Both the position numbers and the translations under genes were made by a program. Positions 40,827 through 49,860 of a DNA stretch of 64,000 nt are shown here, one piece after another. How positions within the stretch are numbered: the first letter of the stretch is position 1; each line of letters starts with the position of its first letter. The stretch covers positions 62,001-126,000 of the forward strand of contig CANJRG010000008.1 of the NCBI GenBank assembly GCA_947476745.1, given 5' to 3'. The notes under the pieces were generated by a model, which was not told the DNA's origin, searched no databases, and saw nothing but the letters and a program-made list of their open reading frames with translations. The DNA comes from Acidimicrobiia bacterium. GTDB taxonomy: Bacteria > Actinomycetota > Acidimicrobiia > Acidimicrobiales > CAIXPF01.

Positions 40827-40932
40827 GGCTCCCCCAGGATGTGCGACCACCGGCCCGACGGGCACGGTCTCCGCCGCTGGTCTAGCCGAACACCGGCCAC
40901 CGGCTCACCGCCGCGGCATGACTCGCGGCATT

Positions 40933-41628
40933 ATGGACCGCATGAAGATCCGCTCGACCGTCGTGGCCGCCCTGCTGTTCGGGCTGGGGTTCGGCATCGT
41001 GGCTCGGCCCCGCGGCCCCGTGATCGCCGTGATCGTCGCCGTCCTCGTCGCCGCCCTGGTCGTGGGGGCGTCGGCGCTGATGGCGCGGACCCGGGCCGAT
41101 CAGGCCGCCGGTTCGGCGGCGATCGCCGGATGGGCGCAGGAGCACGGCTGGTTCTACGCCCCCTCGGACTCCTCCGCCGGGGTGGACGCGCCCCAGCCCA
41201 TGGAGGCCCGCTTCGACGACTACATGCTGGCCACCGCCGGCTTCCCCCGAGAGACCGCGTTCCTCCAGGGGCCCGAAACGCGCATCGTCGACTCCCTGGC
41301 CTCCACGGTGGCCGGCCGCCCGGTGCGGCTGGCTCATCAGGTCCGCACCAGGCGCAGCTACGGCGCCAAGGGCCAGCCGATGACGTCGGAGGACTGGACC
41401 CTCGTCGCCCTGATCGACGGCATCGCCGCCGGGTCGACCCCACCCGATCCGGGCGAGCTGCCCGGCGTCGGACGCGTCGAGCTCTGCAGCGGCGGCGGCG
41501 CCTGCACGCTGCTGCTGTGTTCGCCGGGCCGGGTCGGCGCCGAACGCCTCGAGCGGCTCGACACCATGGTCGACGCCGTTCGCCGCGCCATCGCCTGCGG
41601 CGAAGGCCGCTCCCCGTCGGCCCGGTAG
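40933..41628 (+). CDS. Membrane-anchored protein of unknown function
   Basis: About 231 residues. Two adjacent hydrophobic helices (TVVAALLFGLGFGIVA and VIAVIVAVLVAALVVGASAL) form an N-terminal hairpin. A soluble domain follows, beginning GWAQEHGWFYAPSD, with LCSGGGACTLLLC near the end. Similar layouts occur in actinobacterial proteins of unknown role. ATG 40918, 40933 and 40942 are all possible; no ribosome site decides between them. Confidence 0.7.
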   Translation: MDRMKIRSTVVAALLFGLGFGIVARPRGPVIAVIVAVLVAALVVGASALMARTRADQAAGSAAIAGWAQEHGWFYAPSDSSAGVDAPQPMEARFDDYMLATAGFPRETAFLQGPETRIVDSLASTVAGRPVRLAHQVRTRRSYGAKGQPMTSEDWTLVALIDGIAAGSTPPDPGELPGVGRVELCSGGGACTLLLCSPGRVGAERLERLDTMVDAVRRAIACGEGRSPSAR

Positions 41629-41644
41629 ACCTCCGGCGGACCGG

Positions 41645-41742
41645 CCCAACCTACTGTGCCGGCCCGAGCCCGGGAACGTTCGCGGACCGCGGGCACCGGC
41701 GCACCGCCGGTCATCCCGACCGGACCGGCACAGTAGGTTGGG
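41645..41742. repeat. 18-bp perfect inverted repeat around the engB promoter
   Basis: CCCAACCTACTGTGCCGG (41645-41662) and its exact reverse complement (41725-41742) are 62 bp apart. Each arm contains the TAGGTT -10 word, facing outward. The right copy drives engB; the left one would direct antisense transcription into the preceding gene. Confidence 0.85.
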
Positions 41743-41746
41743 GCGG

Positions 41747-42355
41747 GTGAGTGGACCGCTGCCGTTGCGCTTCCTGTGTTCGGCCTCCAAGGCCGAGCAG
41801 CTGCCGGCGTCGGAGATCGAGGTGGCGGTGGTCGGGCGGTCCAACGTCGGCAAGTCATCGCTGCTCAACGCCCTGGCCAACCGCAAGGACCTTGCCCGCA
41901 CCTCCAAGACGCCGGGCGCGACCCGCCTGATCAACATTTTCGAGCTACGGCCCACCGACAACGCCCCGGCCGGCCGCTGGCTGGTCGACCTGCCCGGCTA
42001 CGGCTACGCCAAGGTCTCCGAGAGCGAACGCCGACGCTGGCAGTCGATGATCGAGGGCTACCTGATCGACCGGCCGACCCTGCACAGCGTGCTGCTGCTG
42101 ATCGACGGCGAGATCGGCCCCACCAAGGCCGACCTGCAGACCGTCGAGTGGCTGCGCCACATCGGCCGGGACCTCCGCGTCGTGGCCACCAAGGTCGACA
42201 AGGTGGGGCCGTCCCGCCGCGAGAGCCGCCGGCGGGACCTGCTGGGCAAGCTGGAGTTGGCCCGCGCCGACGTGTCCTGGGTCAGCGCCAATGCCGGGAT
42301 CGGCATCGCCGAGCTCCGGGTCCTCGTCACCGGACGGCTCACCCCTACCGGCTGA
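41747..42355 (+). CDS. engB: Ribosome biogenesis GTPase EngB/YsxC
   Basis: 202 residues. G1 is GRSNVGKSS (30-38), the switch region TSKTPGAT follows, G3 is DLPGYG (81-86) and G4 is TKVDK. It aids 50S subunit assembly. GTG 41747 lies 7 nt after TAGGTT, so the message is probably leaderless; an upstream TTG is less likely. It is followed on the same strand by an ABC exporter gene. Confidence 0.95.
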   Translation: MSGPLPLRFLCSASKAEQLPASEIEVAVVGRSNVGKSSLLNALANRKDLARTSKTPGATRLINIFELRPTDNAPAGRWLVDLPGYGYAKVSESERRRWQSMIEGYLIDRPTLHSVLLLIDGEIGPTKADLQTVEWLRHIGRDLRVVATKVDKVGPSRRESRRRDLLGKLELARADVSWVSANAGIGIAELRVLVTGRLTPTG

Positions 42356-42455
42356 GGCCGGTCCCCGGCGGCCGGCCGCTGGTCCTGCCGCGGGATGTCG
42401 GGCCCCGCCGGGCCCACTGGGCGGGCGGGCGACGCGGGCTACCGTGGTCGCCGGG

Positions 42456-44318
42456 ATGATGCACTGGATGGCTATTCAGGACCCCAAAGCGGTCAAGGGT
42501 CAACGTCTGCAGCGAGCCGTACTCGTTCGGGTATGGGGCTACGTCAAGGGCTACCGCTGGTCCATCGTCGGCTTCCTGTTCACGGTGGTGATCGGGTCCC
42601 TGGTGGCCCTCGCCCCGCCGTTGATCGTGCGGACCCTGCTCAACCGGGCCATCCCCGAGGGCAACCGGGCCGGCGTGAACGTGCTGGCAGGGCTGCTGCT
42701 CGCCGCCGCGGTGGTCGGCGGGCTGCTGGCCCTGCTCGGCCGGTGGTGGTCCTCGCGCATCGGCGAAGGCCTGATCTACGACCTGCGGACGCAGCTCTAC
42801 GACCACATACAGCGCATGCCGCTGGCGTTCTTCACCAACTCCCAGACCGGGTCTTTGACCTCCCGGCTCAACAGCGACGTGGTCGGCGCCCAACGGGCCG
42901 TCACCGGCACCCTCGGCTCCGCCGTCGACCAGATCGTCACCGTGGCCATCACCATCACCGCCATGGTCCTACTGGACTGGCGGCTGACCGTGCTGTCCTT
43001 GGTGTTCCTGCCGTTCTTCCTGGCCGGGTCGAAACGGGTGGGCCGGCAGCTGCGGGCCCTGACCCGCCAGTCGATGCAGTACAACGCGTCGATGTCGACC
43101 CAGATGACCGAACGGTTCGAGGTGTCCGGGGCGCAACTGGTCACCCTGTTCGGCCGTCAGGACGACGAGCGGGACACCTTCTCGAGCCGGGCGGGTGCGG
43201 TCCGCGACATCGGGGTTCGTACCGCCATGTACGGGAGGGCGTTCTTCCTGGCATTGAGCATCGTGTCGACCATCGGCGTGGCCGCGGTCTACTGGTACGG
43301 CAGCCAGCTGGTGATCGGCGGAAAGCTCTCCCTCGGCGACCTCGTCGCCATGGGCCTGCTGGTCAACCGGGTGTACGACCCGCTGATCGCGCTGACGAAC
43401 CTGCGGGTCGACGTGCTGACCGCGTTCGTGTCCTTCGAACGGGTCTTCGAGGTACTCGACGTGCCCAACCCGATCGTGGACAAGCCCGACGCGGTGCAGT
43501 TGCCCCGGCCGTCTGGGGTCATCGAGTTCGACCACGTCGATTTCACCTACCCGGCGGCGGCGAACACCACCCTGGCCTCGCTGGTGGACGGCATGGCCCT
43601 GTCCAAGCAGGCCAACCCGGTGCTGTACGACGTGTCCTTCCGGGCCGAGGGCGGCAGCCTGCTGGCGCTCGTGGGCCCCTCCGGCGCCGGCAAGTCGACC
43701 ATTGCGTCGCTGCTGCCACGGCTCTACGACGTGGAAGGCGGAGCCATCCGCATCGACGGCCACGACGTGCGCGACGTCAGCCTCGACTCGCTGCGCGCCG
43801 CCATCGGCGTGGTGTCCCAGGACCCGCACCTCTTCCACGACACGGTCCGCAAGAACCTCCGCTACGCCCGGCCCGATGCCACCGACGACGAACTCGAACG
43901 CGCCGCCCGCCTGGCCCGGATCCACGACGTGATCGCCGCCCTGCCCGAGGGCTACGACACCGTGGTCGGCGACCGCGGCTACCGGCTCTCCGGCGGCGAG
44001 AAGCAGCGGCTGGCCATCGCCCGCATGCTGCTGAAGGACCCGGCGGTGGTCGTGCTCGACGAGGCCACCAGCCACCTCGACTCCGAGAACGAGGCGGCCA
44101 TCCAGGCGGCCTTGGAGACCGCGCTCGAGGGCCGGACCGCGGTGGTCATCGCCCATCGCCTGTCCACCATCGTCAACGCCGACCAGATCCTGGTCATCGA
44201 CGGCGGCCGGGTGGTCGAACGCGGCCGACACGACGACTTGCTGGCGCAGGGCGGGCTCTACGCCGACCTGTACCGCACCCTGGTACGGGACCAGGCCACC
44301 GACAGCCTGGGCGGCTGA
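42456..44318 (+). CDS. ABC exporter, fused permease-ATPase
   Basis: 620 residues. Six membrane helices (about 30-320) form a type IV exporter domain. The ATPase domain follows: Walker A GPSGAGKST, signature YRLSGGEKQRL, Walker B VVVLDEATSHLD and H-loop AHRLS. Such half-transporters dimerise to export lipids, peptides or drugs. An insert before Walker A (NTTLASLVDGMALSKQANPV) is longer than usual. ATG 42456 and 42459 are alternatives; TACCGT lies 10 nt upstream. Confidence 0.93.
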   Translation: MMHWMAIQDPKAVKGQRLQRAVLVRVWGYVKGYRWSIVGFLFTVVIGSLVALAPPLIVRTLLNRAIPEGNRAGVNVLAGLLLAAAVVGGLLALLGRWWSSRIGEGLIYDLRTQLYDHIQRMPLAFFTNSQTGSLTSRLNSDVVGAQRAVTGTLGSAVDQIVTVAITITAMVLLDWRLTVLSLVFLPFFLAGSKRVGRQLRALTRQSMQYNASMSTQMTERFEVSGAQLVTLFGRQDDERDTFSSRAGAVRDIGVRTAMYGRAFFLALSIVSTIGVAAVYWYGSQLVIGGKLSLGDLVAMGLLVNRVYDPLIALTNLRVDVLTAFVSFERVFEVLDVPNPIVDKPDAVQLPRPSGVIEFDHVDFTYPAAANTTLASLVDGMALSKQANPVLYDVSFRAEGGSLLALVGPSGAGKSTIASLLPRLYDVEGGAIRIDGHDVRDVSLDSLRAAIGVVSQDPHLFHDTVRKNLRYARPDATDDELERAARLARIHDVIAALPEGYDTVVGDRGYRLSGGEKQRLAIARMLLKDPAVVVLDEATSHLDSENEAAIQAALETALEGRTAVVIAHRLSTIVNADQILVIDGGRVVERGRHDDLLAQGGLYADLYRTLVRDQATDSLGG

Positions 44319-44439
44319 CCCCGGCCCGCTCAGCAACCCCGCCACCGGCCGGGTCGCCCGGCGGCACCGCTCCCGCAGCGGCCCCTCCGCGGTCGTCGTA
44401 AGCTCCGCCGCGGCAACGGGAACCGGGGAGGACACGGCC

Positions 44440-45369
44440 ATGGCGAGACTGTGCGAGGGACGGGTGTGCATCGTCACCGGGGCGGGCCGCGGCATCGGCC
44501 GCGAGCACGCGCTGATGCTGGCCGAGCACGGTGCCAAGGTGGTCGTCAACGACCTCGGGGCCAACACCGACGGCACCGGGGCCGACGCCTCCCCTGCGCA
44601 GCAGACGGTGGCCGACATCGTGGCCATGGGCGGCGAGGCGGTCCTCAACGGCGACGACGTGAGCGACTGGGAAGGTGCCCAGCGGCTGGTCAACCAGGCC
44701 GTGGAGACCTTCGGCGACCTGCATGTGGTGGTGGCCAATGCCGGCATCCTGCGCGACCGGATGCTGACCAACATGACCGAAGGCGAGTGGGACGCGGTCA
44801 TCCGGGTGCACCTCAAGGGCACCTTCGCCCCCACCCGCTGGGCGGCGGCGTACTGGCGCGACCAGGCCAAGGCGGGCCGCCCGGTCGACGGCCGCATCAT
44901 CACCACCACCTCGGTGTCGGGCACCTACGGCAACCCCGGCCAGACCAACTACGGCGCGGCCAAGGCCGGTATCGCCAGCTTCACGATCATCGCCGCGCAG
45001 GAGTTGCACCGCTACGGCGTGACCGTCAACAGCGTCTCGCCCGGCGCGCTGACCCGAATGACCGAGGGTCTGTCCTCCGCCCCGCAGACCGACGAGGAGA
45101 AGGCGGCCCGCGACCCCCGCTGGATCGCCCCCATCGTCACCTGGTTGGCCTCGGCGGAGTCGAGCGGGGTCACCGGCCGGGTGTTCCAGGTGTCCGGCCG
45201 CGAGCTAGCCATCTCCGAGGGCTGGCACCGCGGGCCCTCCGTCGCCCCCGTCGACGATCCCACCGCGCTGCGCGACGTGGTGGCCGACCTGATGGGTCGG
45301 GCCCGTCCCAATGCCGACATGCGCGGCAACGACGCCGAAGGCCCCGGCAGGCCGTCCCCGACGATCTGA
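44440..45369 (+). CDS. Short-chain dehydrogenase (hydroxyacyl-CoA dehydrogenase-like)
   Basis: 309 residues. TGAGRGIGREHALMLAEHGAKVVVNDLG is typical of SDRs related to the 17-beta-HSD4 / peroxisomal multifunctional enzyme dehydrogenase domain. NAGILRDRML and NYGAAKAGI carry the core motifs. It probably oxidises 3-hydroxyacyl-CoA or a hydroxysteroid. ATG 44440 follows GGGGAGGA. It stands alone between the ABC exporter and xseA. Confidence 0.9.
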   Translation: MARLCEGRVCIVTGAGRGIGREHALMLAEHGAKVVVNDLGANTDGTGADASPAQQTVADIVAMGGEAVLNGDDVSDWEGAQRLVNQAVETFGDLHVVVANAGILRDRMLTNMTEGEWDAVIRVHLKGTFAPTRWAAAYWRDQAKAGRPVDGRIITTTSVSGTYGNPGQTNYGAAKAGIASFTIIAAQELHRYGVTVNSVSPGALTRMTEGLSSAPQTDEEKAARDPRWIAPIVTWLASAESSGVTGRVFQVSGRELAISEGWHRGPSVAPVDDPTALRDVVADLMGRARPNADMRGNDAEGPGRPSPTI

Positions 45370-45532
45370 CCGGCGCCGTCGAACCGGGCAGCCGCGCCCC
45401 GGCGTCGCCCGGACGACCTGACCGATACCGGCGCACCGGTCGCCCGGACCCCGACGGCGCCGGGACCCGCACCAGGTCCGCCCGAGACCCCACGAACTCG
45501 GCGCGGTCGGGCGCCCGGTAGCGTGTCGGGCC

Positions 45533-46801
45533 ATGCCTGGCGACGTCGTTCCCACCTTCTCGGTGTCGGAGCTGGCCGGAGCCGTGTCGCTGGTGCTCGA
45601 CACCGCCTTCCCCACCGAGCTGTGGGTACGCGGCGAGATCGCCAACCTCAACCGGGCCCGCTCCGGCCACGTCTACTTCTCGCTGATCGAGCCGAACGAG
45701 CTGGGACGCGGCGCGGCCGCCTCGCTGTCGGTGGCACTGCTCGCCGACCGCAAGTACGTGGTCAACGAGATCCTCAAACGGGCCGGTGGCTCGGTGCGGA
45801 TGACCGACGGCGTCGAGGTACGGCTACGGGCCAAGGTCGACTTCTACGCGCCGGCCGGCCGCCTGACCCTGCTCATGACGCTGATCGACCCCGAGTACAC
45901 CCTCGGCAAGCTCGTCGCGGACCGCGACCGGCTGCTCGCCGCCCTCAGCGCCGAAGGCCTGCTCGAGCTGCAGGCCACGCGGTGGCTGTCACCGGCACCG
46001 CTGCGGATCGGGCTGGTCACCTCCCAGGGTTCCGCCGCCGAGCACGACGTGCTGCACGAGTTGCGGCGTTCCGGCTTCGCCTTCGAGGTGCGGACCTTCC
46101 ATGCCCAGGTCCAGGGCAACGCCGCGCCGGAGACCGTGGTTCGGGCCCTGCGGGCCGCCGAACGCCACGGCTGCGAGCTCATCGTGCTGGTCCGTGGCGG
46201 CGGGGCCCGCACCGACCTCGCCGCGTTCGACGCCGAGCTCATCGCCCGGACCGTGGCGACCCTGCCGGTCCCGGTCTGGACCGGCATCGGCCACGAGATC
46301 GACCGGTCGGTGGCCGACGAGGTGGCCCAGCGGGCCTTCAAGACCCCCACGGCCTGCGCCGCCGCCCTGGTCGAGCGGGTCGAGGACTTCCTGCGGGCCG
46401 TCGAGAGCCGATGGGCCGCCGTCGCCGGCCTGGCCCACCTGCGGCTCGACGATGCCGAGCGCGAGCTGGAACGTCGCCGGATGCTGGTGGGCCGTGAGGG
46501 GCGGGCGGCGCTGCGCAGCGCCGGCACGGCTCTCGACGACCGGGAGCGGCGCATCGGCCGTGAGGCCACCGTGGCGCTCGACGCCGCCTCGGGCCGGCTC
46601 AGCATCGCCGCCGCCCGGGTGGACGCTGCCGATCCCCGCCGGGCCCTGGCCCGGGGCTTCTCCCTCACCCGGCGGGCCTCGGACGGCCGCCTGGTGCGCA
46701 ACCCGGCCGACGTGGTGCCCGGCGACGAGCTGGTGACCACCACCTCCGGCGGCGAGCTGCGCAGCACGGTGGCGCCCGATACGGTCTCCACCGATGGCTG
46801 A
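45533..46801 (+). CDS. xseA: Exodeoxyribonuclease VII large subunit
   Basis: 422 residues. The N-terminal OB-type domain contains TELWVRGEIANLNRARSGHVYFSL. The nuclease domain carries IGLVTSQGSAAEHDVLHEL, VRGGGARTDLAAFD and GIGHEIDRSVADEVA, the expected catalytic motifs. It degrades single-stranded DNA with XseB. ATG 45533 lies 8 nt after TAGCGT. It overlaps xseB by 8 bp. Confidence 0.95.
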   Translation: MPGDVVPTFSVSELAGAVSLVLDTAFPTELWVRGEIANLNRARSGHVYFSLIEPNELGRGAAASLSVALLADRKYVVNEILKRAGGSVRMTDGVEVRLRAKVDFYAPAGRLTLLMTLIDPEYTLGKLVADRDRLLAALSAEGLLELQATRWLSPAPLRIGLVTSQGSAAEHDVLHELRRSGFAFEVRTFHAQVQGNAAPETVVRALRAAERHGCELIVLVRGGGARTDLAAFDAELIARTVATLPVPVWTGIGHEIDRSVADEVAQRAFKTPTACAAALVERVEDFLRAVESRWAAVAGLAHLRLDDAERELERRRMLVGREGRAALRSAGTALDDRERRIGREATVALDAASGRLSIAAARVDAADPRRALARGFSLTRRASDGRLVRNPADVVPGDELVTTTSGGELRSTVAPDTVSTDG

Positions 46802-47027
46802 GGATGCTGCGGACTCCCCCGACGACGAAGATCCGGCCGGCTACGCCGAGGCCTTGGCCGAACTCGACGTGATCCTGACCGAGCTCGAGAACCCCGACCT
46901 CGACGTCGACCGGCTCGGTGGCCGGGTCCGGCGAGCCGCCCGGCTCATCGCCTTCTGCCGGCAACGCATCGTCGGAGCCCGCGTCGAGGTCGAGGCCGTC
47001 ACCACCCACGACGACACCGAACGCTGA
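46794..47027 (+). CDS. xseB: Exodeoxyribonuclease VII small subunit
   Basis: 77 residues with the helical signature YAEALAELDVILTELENPDLDVDRLGGRVRRAARLIAFCRQRI. This is the usual length for XseB, which binds the large subunit in several copies. It overlaps xseA by 8 bp, so translation is coupled. Confidence 0.95.
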   Translation: MAEDAADSPDDEDPAGYAEALAELDVILTELENPDLDVDRLGGRVRRAARLIAFCRQRIVGARVEVEAVTTHDDTER

Positions 47028-47071
47028 CCCGCCGAGTCGGCGGTCTCGGCCCGGCGCGTCGATCCGGCCTC

Positions 47072-47118
47072 GACCGCCACCGACCCGGCGTCGGCTCGAC
47101 CCCGCCTCGGTGGCGGTC
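47072..47118. terminator. 12-bp inverted repeat between convergent genes
   Basis: GACCGCCACCGA (47072-47083) pairs with TCGGTGGCGGTC (47107-47118) across a GC-rich loop of 23 nt. It fills the gap between xseB (stop 47027) and the hydrolase gene (stop 47129). Confidence 0.75.
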
Positions 47119-47128
47119 GGAGCCGGCG

Positions 47129-47947
47129 TCAGCGGCGGTCGGACCCGGCGAGCAGGGCGAGTGCCGCGGCCACCCGGTCCGCAGTGCGGGCTCCGGCGCC
47201 CACACCCAGCCGGTCGCGACCCGCCACTGACTCCTCGGCCTCCACCGCGTGCAGCCAGCCGGGCTGCGGCCCGGGGTCCACGGCCACCACCGCGACCGGC
47301 CCGGCCGGCCGACCTGGGTGGCCCGCAGCCCGGCGGAGGTAGCCGAGCGCATACGCAGCGGGCCGCGGGTCGACCTGCAGCTCGGCCCAGGCGAACGGAT
47401 CGGCACCCGGGTCCTCACCCGACTCACCTGCCGGATCGGCACCGGCGGGCGACGCGTTCGCCGGGATCGGCAATGGCGGGTGGTCGATGATGTGCACGAC
47501 CGAGGCGTCAGTACTCGCCCCGGCCAGCCCTGCGCCCTCGGCCAGCACCAGAGCGCGCACCAGCGACGGGCGGGCACCGGCGAGCAACAACCCGACGTAG
47601 GCACCGAGCCCCCAGCCGGCCACCACGACCGGGCCGAGGTAGGCGAGAGCGGCGTCGGCGTCGGCCAGGAGCAGCTCGGGGCTGTACCCGCCGCCGACCG
47701 GCCGGCTCGACGCGCCGTGCCCGGTGAAGTCCAGCCCCCAGACCGGTCCGGGCCAGGCCTCGAACCCCAGCGGGCCCGGCTCGACCGCCCGGCCGCCGAG
47801 GGCGTGCAGGCGCAGCAACGGCACTGCGTCCGCGGACGCGCCTCCCCGGGCCTCGGACGCAGCCGGTGCGACGGGGCCGCTCTGCAGCCGGTGCAGCGCC
47901 AACTCGACCCGGTGCCGGCTGAGTCGAACCGTGGCGGGCGCCGTCAT
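47129..47947 (-). CDS. Alpha/beta-hydrolase-fold protein lacking the nucleophile
   Basis: 272 residues. LDFTGHGASSRP is the strand 4 oxyanion region of small alpha/beta hydrolases, and VVVAGWGLGAYVGLLLA is the nucleophile elbow. The elbow reads G111-W-G113-L-G115, so the serine is replaced by glycine. It may be catalytically inactive or have another role. ATG 47947 is assumed, but a 9-bp repeat starts 4 nt before it where a ribosome site would be, and the frame stays open through the repeat. A further upstream GTG start is possible. Confidence 0.7.
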   Translation of the reverse strand: MTAPATVRLSRHRVELALHRLQSGPVAPAASEARGGASADAVPLLRLHALGGRAVEPGPLGFEAWPGPVWGLDFTGHGASSRPVGGGYSPELLLADADAALAYLGPVVVAGWGLGAYVGLLLAGARPSLVRALVLAEGAGLAGASTDASVVHIIDHPPLPIPANASPAGADPAGESGEDPGADPFAWAELQVDPRPAAYALGYLRRAAGHPGRPAGPVAVVAVDPGPQPGWLHAVEAEESVAGRDRLGVGAGARTADRVAAALALLAGSDRR

Positions 47948-47950
47948 CGG

Positions 47951-47986
47951 CCCGACCAACCCGACCAACCCGACCAACCCGACCAA
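47951..47986 (+). repeat. 9-bp tandem repeat (CCCGACCAA, four copies)
   Basis: Four perfect copies end 4 nt from the proposed start codon of the minus-strand hydrolase gene. Read in that gene's frame they encode LVG repeats. Confidence 0.9.
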
Positions 47987-48241
47987 CCGGCCCGGCCGAT
48001 ACCCCACACGCACTGCCGACCACCGCCGGCATGGGACGTTCCTCGTTTCCTTCGACCGATACCCGCGTGCACCGACATCGCTGCCCCTAACCTGTCCTGC
48101 GGCCGACCCGGGGCCGACGACCTTCGGTCGCCGTCGCCTGTGGTTCGATCCCCAGCATGGCCCAAACTCGGCCGGGACCACCCGCTGCGGTGGGCCGGGG
48201 CTATACAGGCAACCTCGACCGATCGCTCAGGGAGGAAACAG

Positions 48242-49828
48242 ATGGACGTGTTGAGCGAGGCCAACCGACGACGGACCTTCGCCATCATCTCCCACCCCGA
48301 CGCCGGCAAGACCACCCTGACCGAGAAGTTCCTGCTCTACGGCGGCGCCCTGGTCGGTGCCGGGTCGGTCAAGGCCCGCGACGGGCGACGGGCCGCGACG
48401 TCGGACTGGATGGAGCTCGAGCAGAAGCGCGGCATCTCCATCACCTCGACCGCCCTGCAGTTCCCCTACCGCGGCTGCGCCGTCAACCTGCTCGACACCC
48501 CCGGTCACCGCGACTTCTCCGAGGACACCTACCGGGTGCTCGCCGCCTGCGACGCCGCGGTGATGGTGCTGGATTCGGCCAAGGGCATCGAACCACAGAC
48601 GCTGAAGCTGTTCGAGGTGTGCCGGGAGCGGCGGCTACCACTACTGACCTTCTTCAACAAGTGGGACCGCCCCGGGCGCGACACCCTCGAACTGCTCGAC
48701 GAGGTGGAGAAGCTGCTGGGGTTGCCCGCAGTGCCGGTGACCTGGCCGGTCGGTTTCGCCGGCGACTTCCGAGGGGTCATCGACCGCCGCGACGGCAGCT
48801 ACACCCGATACACCCGCGTCGCCCGCGGCTCCCAGGTTGCCCCCGAGGAGCTGATCGACCCCGACCGCGCAGCCTCCGAGGAGGGCCTCGCCTGGGAAAC
48901 CGCTCAGGACGAGCTCGAGCTGCTGTCGGAGGTCGGTGCTGACCTCGACCCCAAGGCGTTCCTGGCCAACGAGTCGACCCCTGCCTTCTTCGGCTCGGCC
49001 CTGACCAATTTCGGCGTCGGCAAGCTGCTCGACTCAGTGATCGAGTTGGTGCCGCCACCGGAGGCCCGCGTCGACATCGACGGGCAACGACGACCGCTCG
49101 ACGCCGCGTTCTCCGGCTTCGTGTTCAAGGTCCAGGCCAACATGGACCCCTCCCACCGCGACCGCATCGCCTTCATCCGGGTCTGCTCGGGCCGTTTCGA
49201 GCGGGGCATGATCGTCACCCACGGCCGGAGCGGCAAGCCGTTCAACACCAAGTACGCCGCCACCCTCTTCGGCCAGGAACGCGAGACGGTCGAGGAGGCC
49301 TACCCCGGCGACGTGGTGGGCCTGGTGAACGCCACCGACGTCCGGGTCGGCGACTCGCTGTTCGACCCGACCCATGCCCCGGTGACCTTCCCGCCGATCC
49401 CCAGCTTCGCCCCCGAGTTCTTCATGGCCGCCCGAGTGCGCGACACCGGACGGTTCAAGCAGTTCCGCCGGGGCATCGCGCAGCTCGACGAGGAAGGCGT
49501 CGTGCAGGTGCTGCGCGACCCCGAGTTCGGCGACCAGGCCCCGGTGCTCGCCGCGGTCGGCCGCCTGCAGTTCGAGGTCGCGACCTACCGGCTCGAGAAC
49601 GAGTTCGGGGCACCGACGGACCTGTCGCCCACCAACTACAAAGTGGCCCGACGCACCGACGAGACATCCGAACCGGCGCTGCGGCGCATGCGCGGCGTCA
49701 CCGTGCTGCGACGGGCCGACGGCAGCCGCCTGGCGTTGTTCGAGTCGCCCTACTGGCTCGAGCGGGTCGAGTCGGAGAACCCCGAGCTCACCCTCGACCG
49801 CCTCGTCGCCGAGGGCATGGCGGGCTGA
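48242..49828 (+). CDS. prfC: Peptide chain release factor 3
   Basis: 528 residues. The GTPase motifs are ISHPDAGKTTLTEK (G1), RGISITSTALQF (switch), DTPGHRDFSEDTYR (G3) and FFNKWDRPGRD (G4); domains II and III follow to full RF3 length. RF3 recycles RF1/RF2 from the ribosome. ATG 48242 follows GGAGG with about 6 nt spacing; the long open frame upstream has no coding character. It converges with an MFS gene. Confidence 0.95.
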   Translation: MDVLSEANRRRTFAIISHPDAGKTTLTEKFLLYGGALVGAGSVKARDGRRAATSDWMELEQKRGISITSTALQFPYRGCAVNLLDTPGHRDFSEDTYRVLAACDAAVMVLDSAKGIEPQTLKLFEVCRERRLPLLTFFNKWDRPGRDTLELLDEVEKLLGLPAVPVTWPVGFAGDFRGVIDRRDGSYTRYTRVARGSQVAPEELIDPDRAASEEGLAWETAQDELELLSEVGADLDPKAFLANESTPAFFGSALTNFGVGKLLDSVIELVPPPEARVDIDGQRRPLDAAFSGFVFKVQANMDPSHRDRIAFIRVCSGRFERGMIVTHGRSGKPFNTKYAATLFGQERETVEEAYPGDVVGLVNATDVRVGDSLFDPTHAPVTFPPIPSFAPEFFMAARVRDTGRFKQFRRGIAQLDEEGVVQVLRDPEFGDQAPVLAAVGRLQFEVATYRLENEFGAPTDLSPTNYKVARRTDETSEPALRRMRGVTVLRRADGSRLALFESPYWLERVESENPELTLDRLVAEGMAG

Positions 49829-49860
49829 GCCGAACCGTCGGCATCTGCCGGCTTCCGCCG

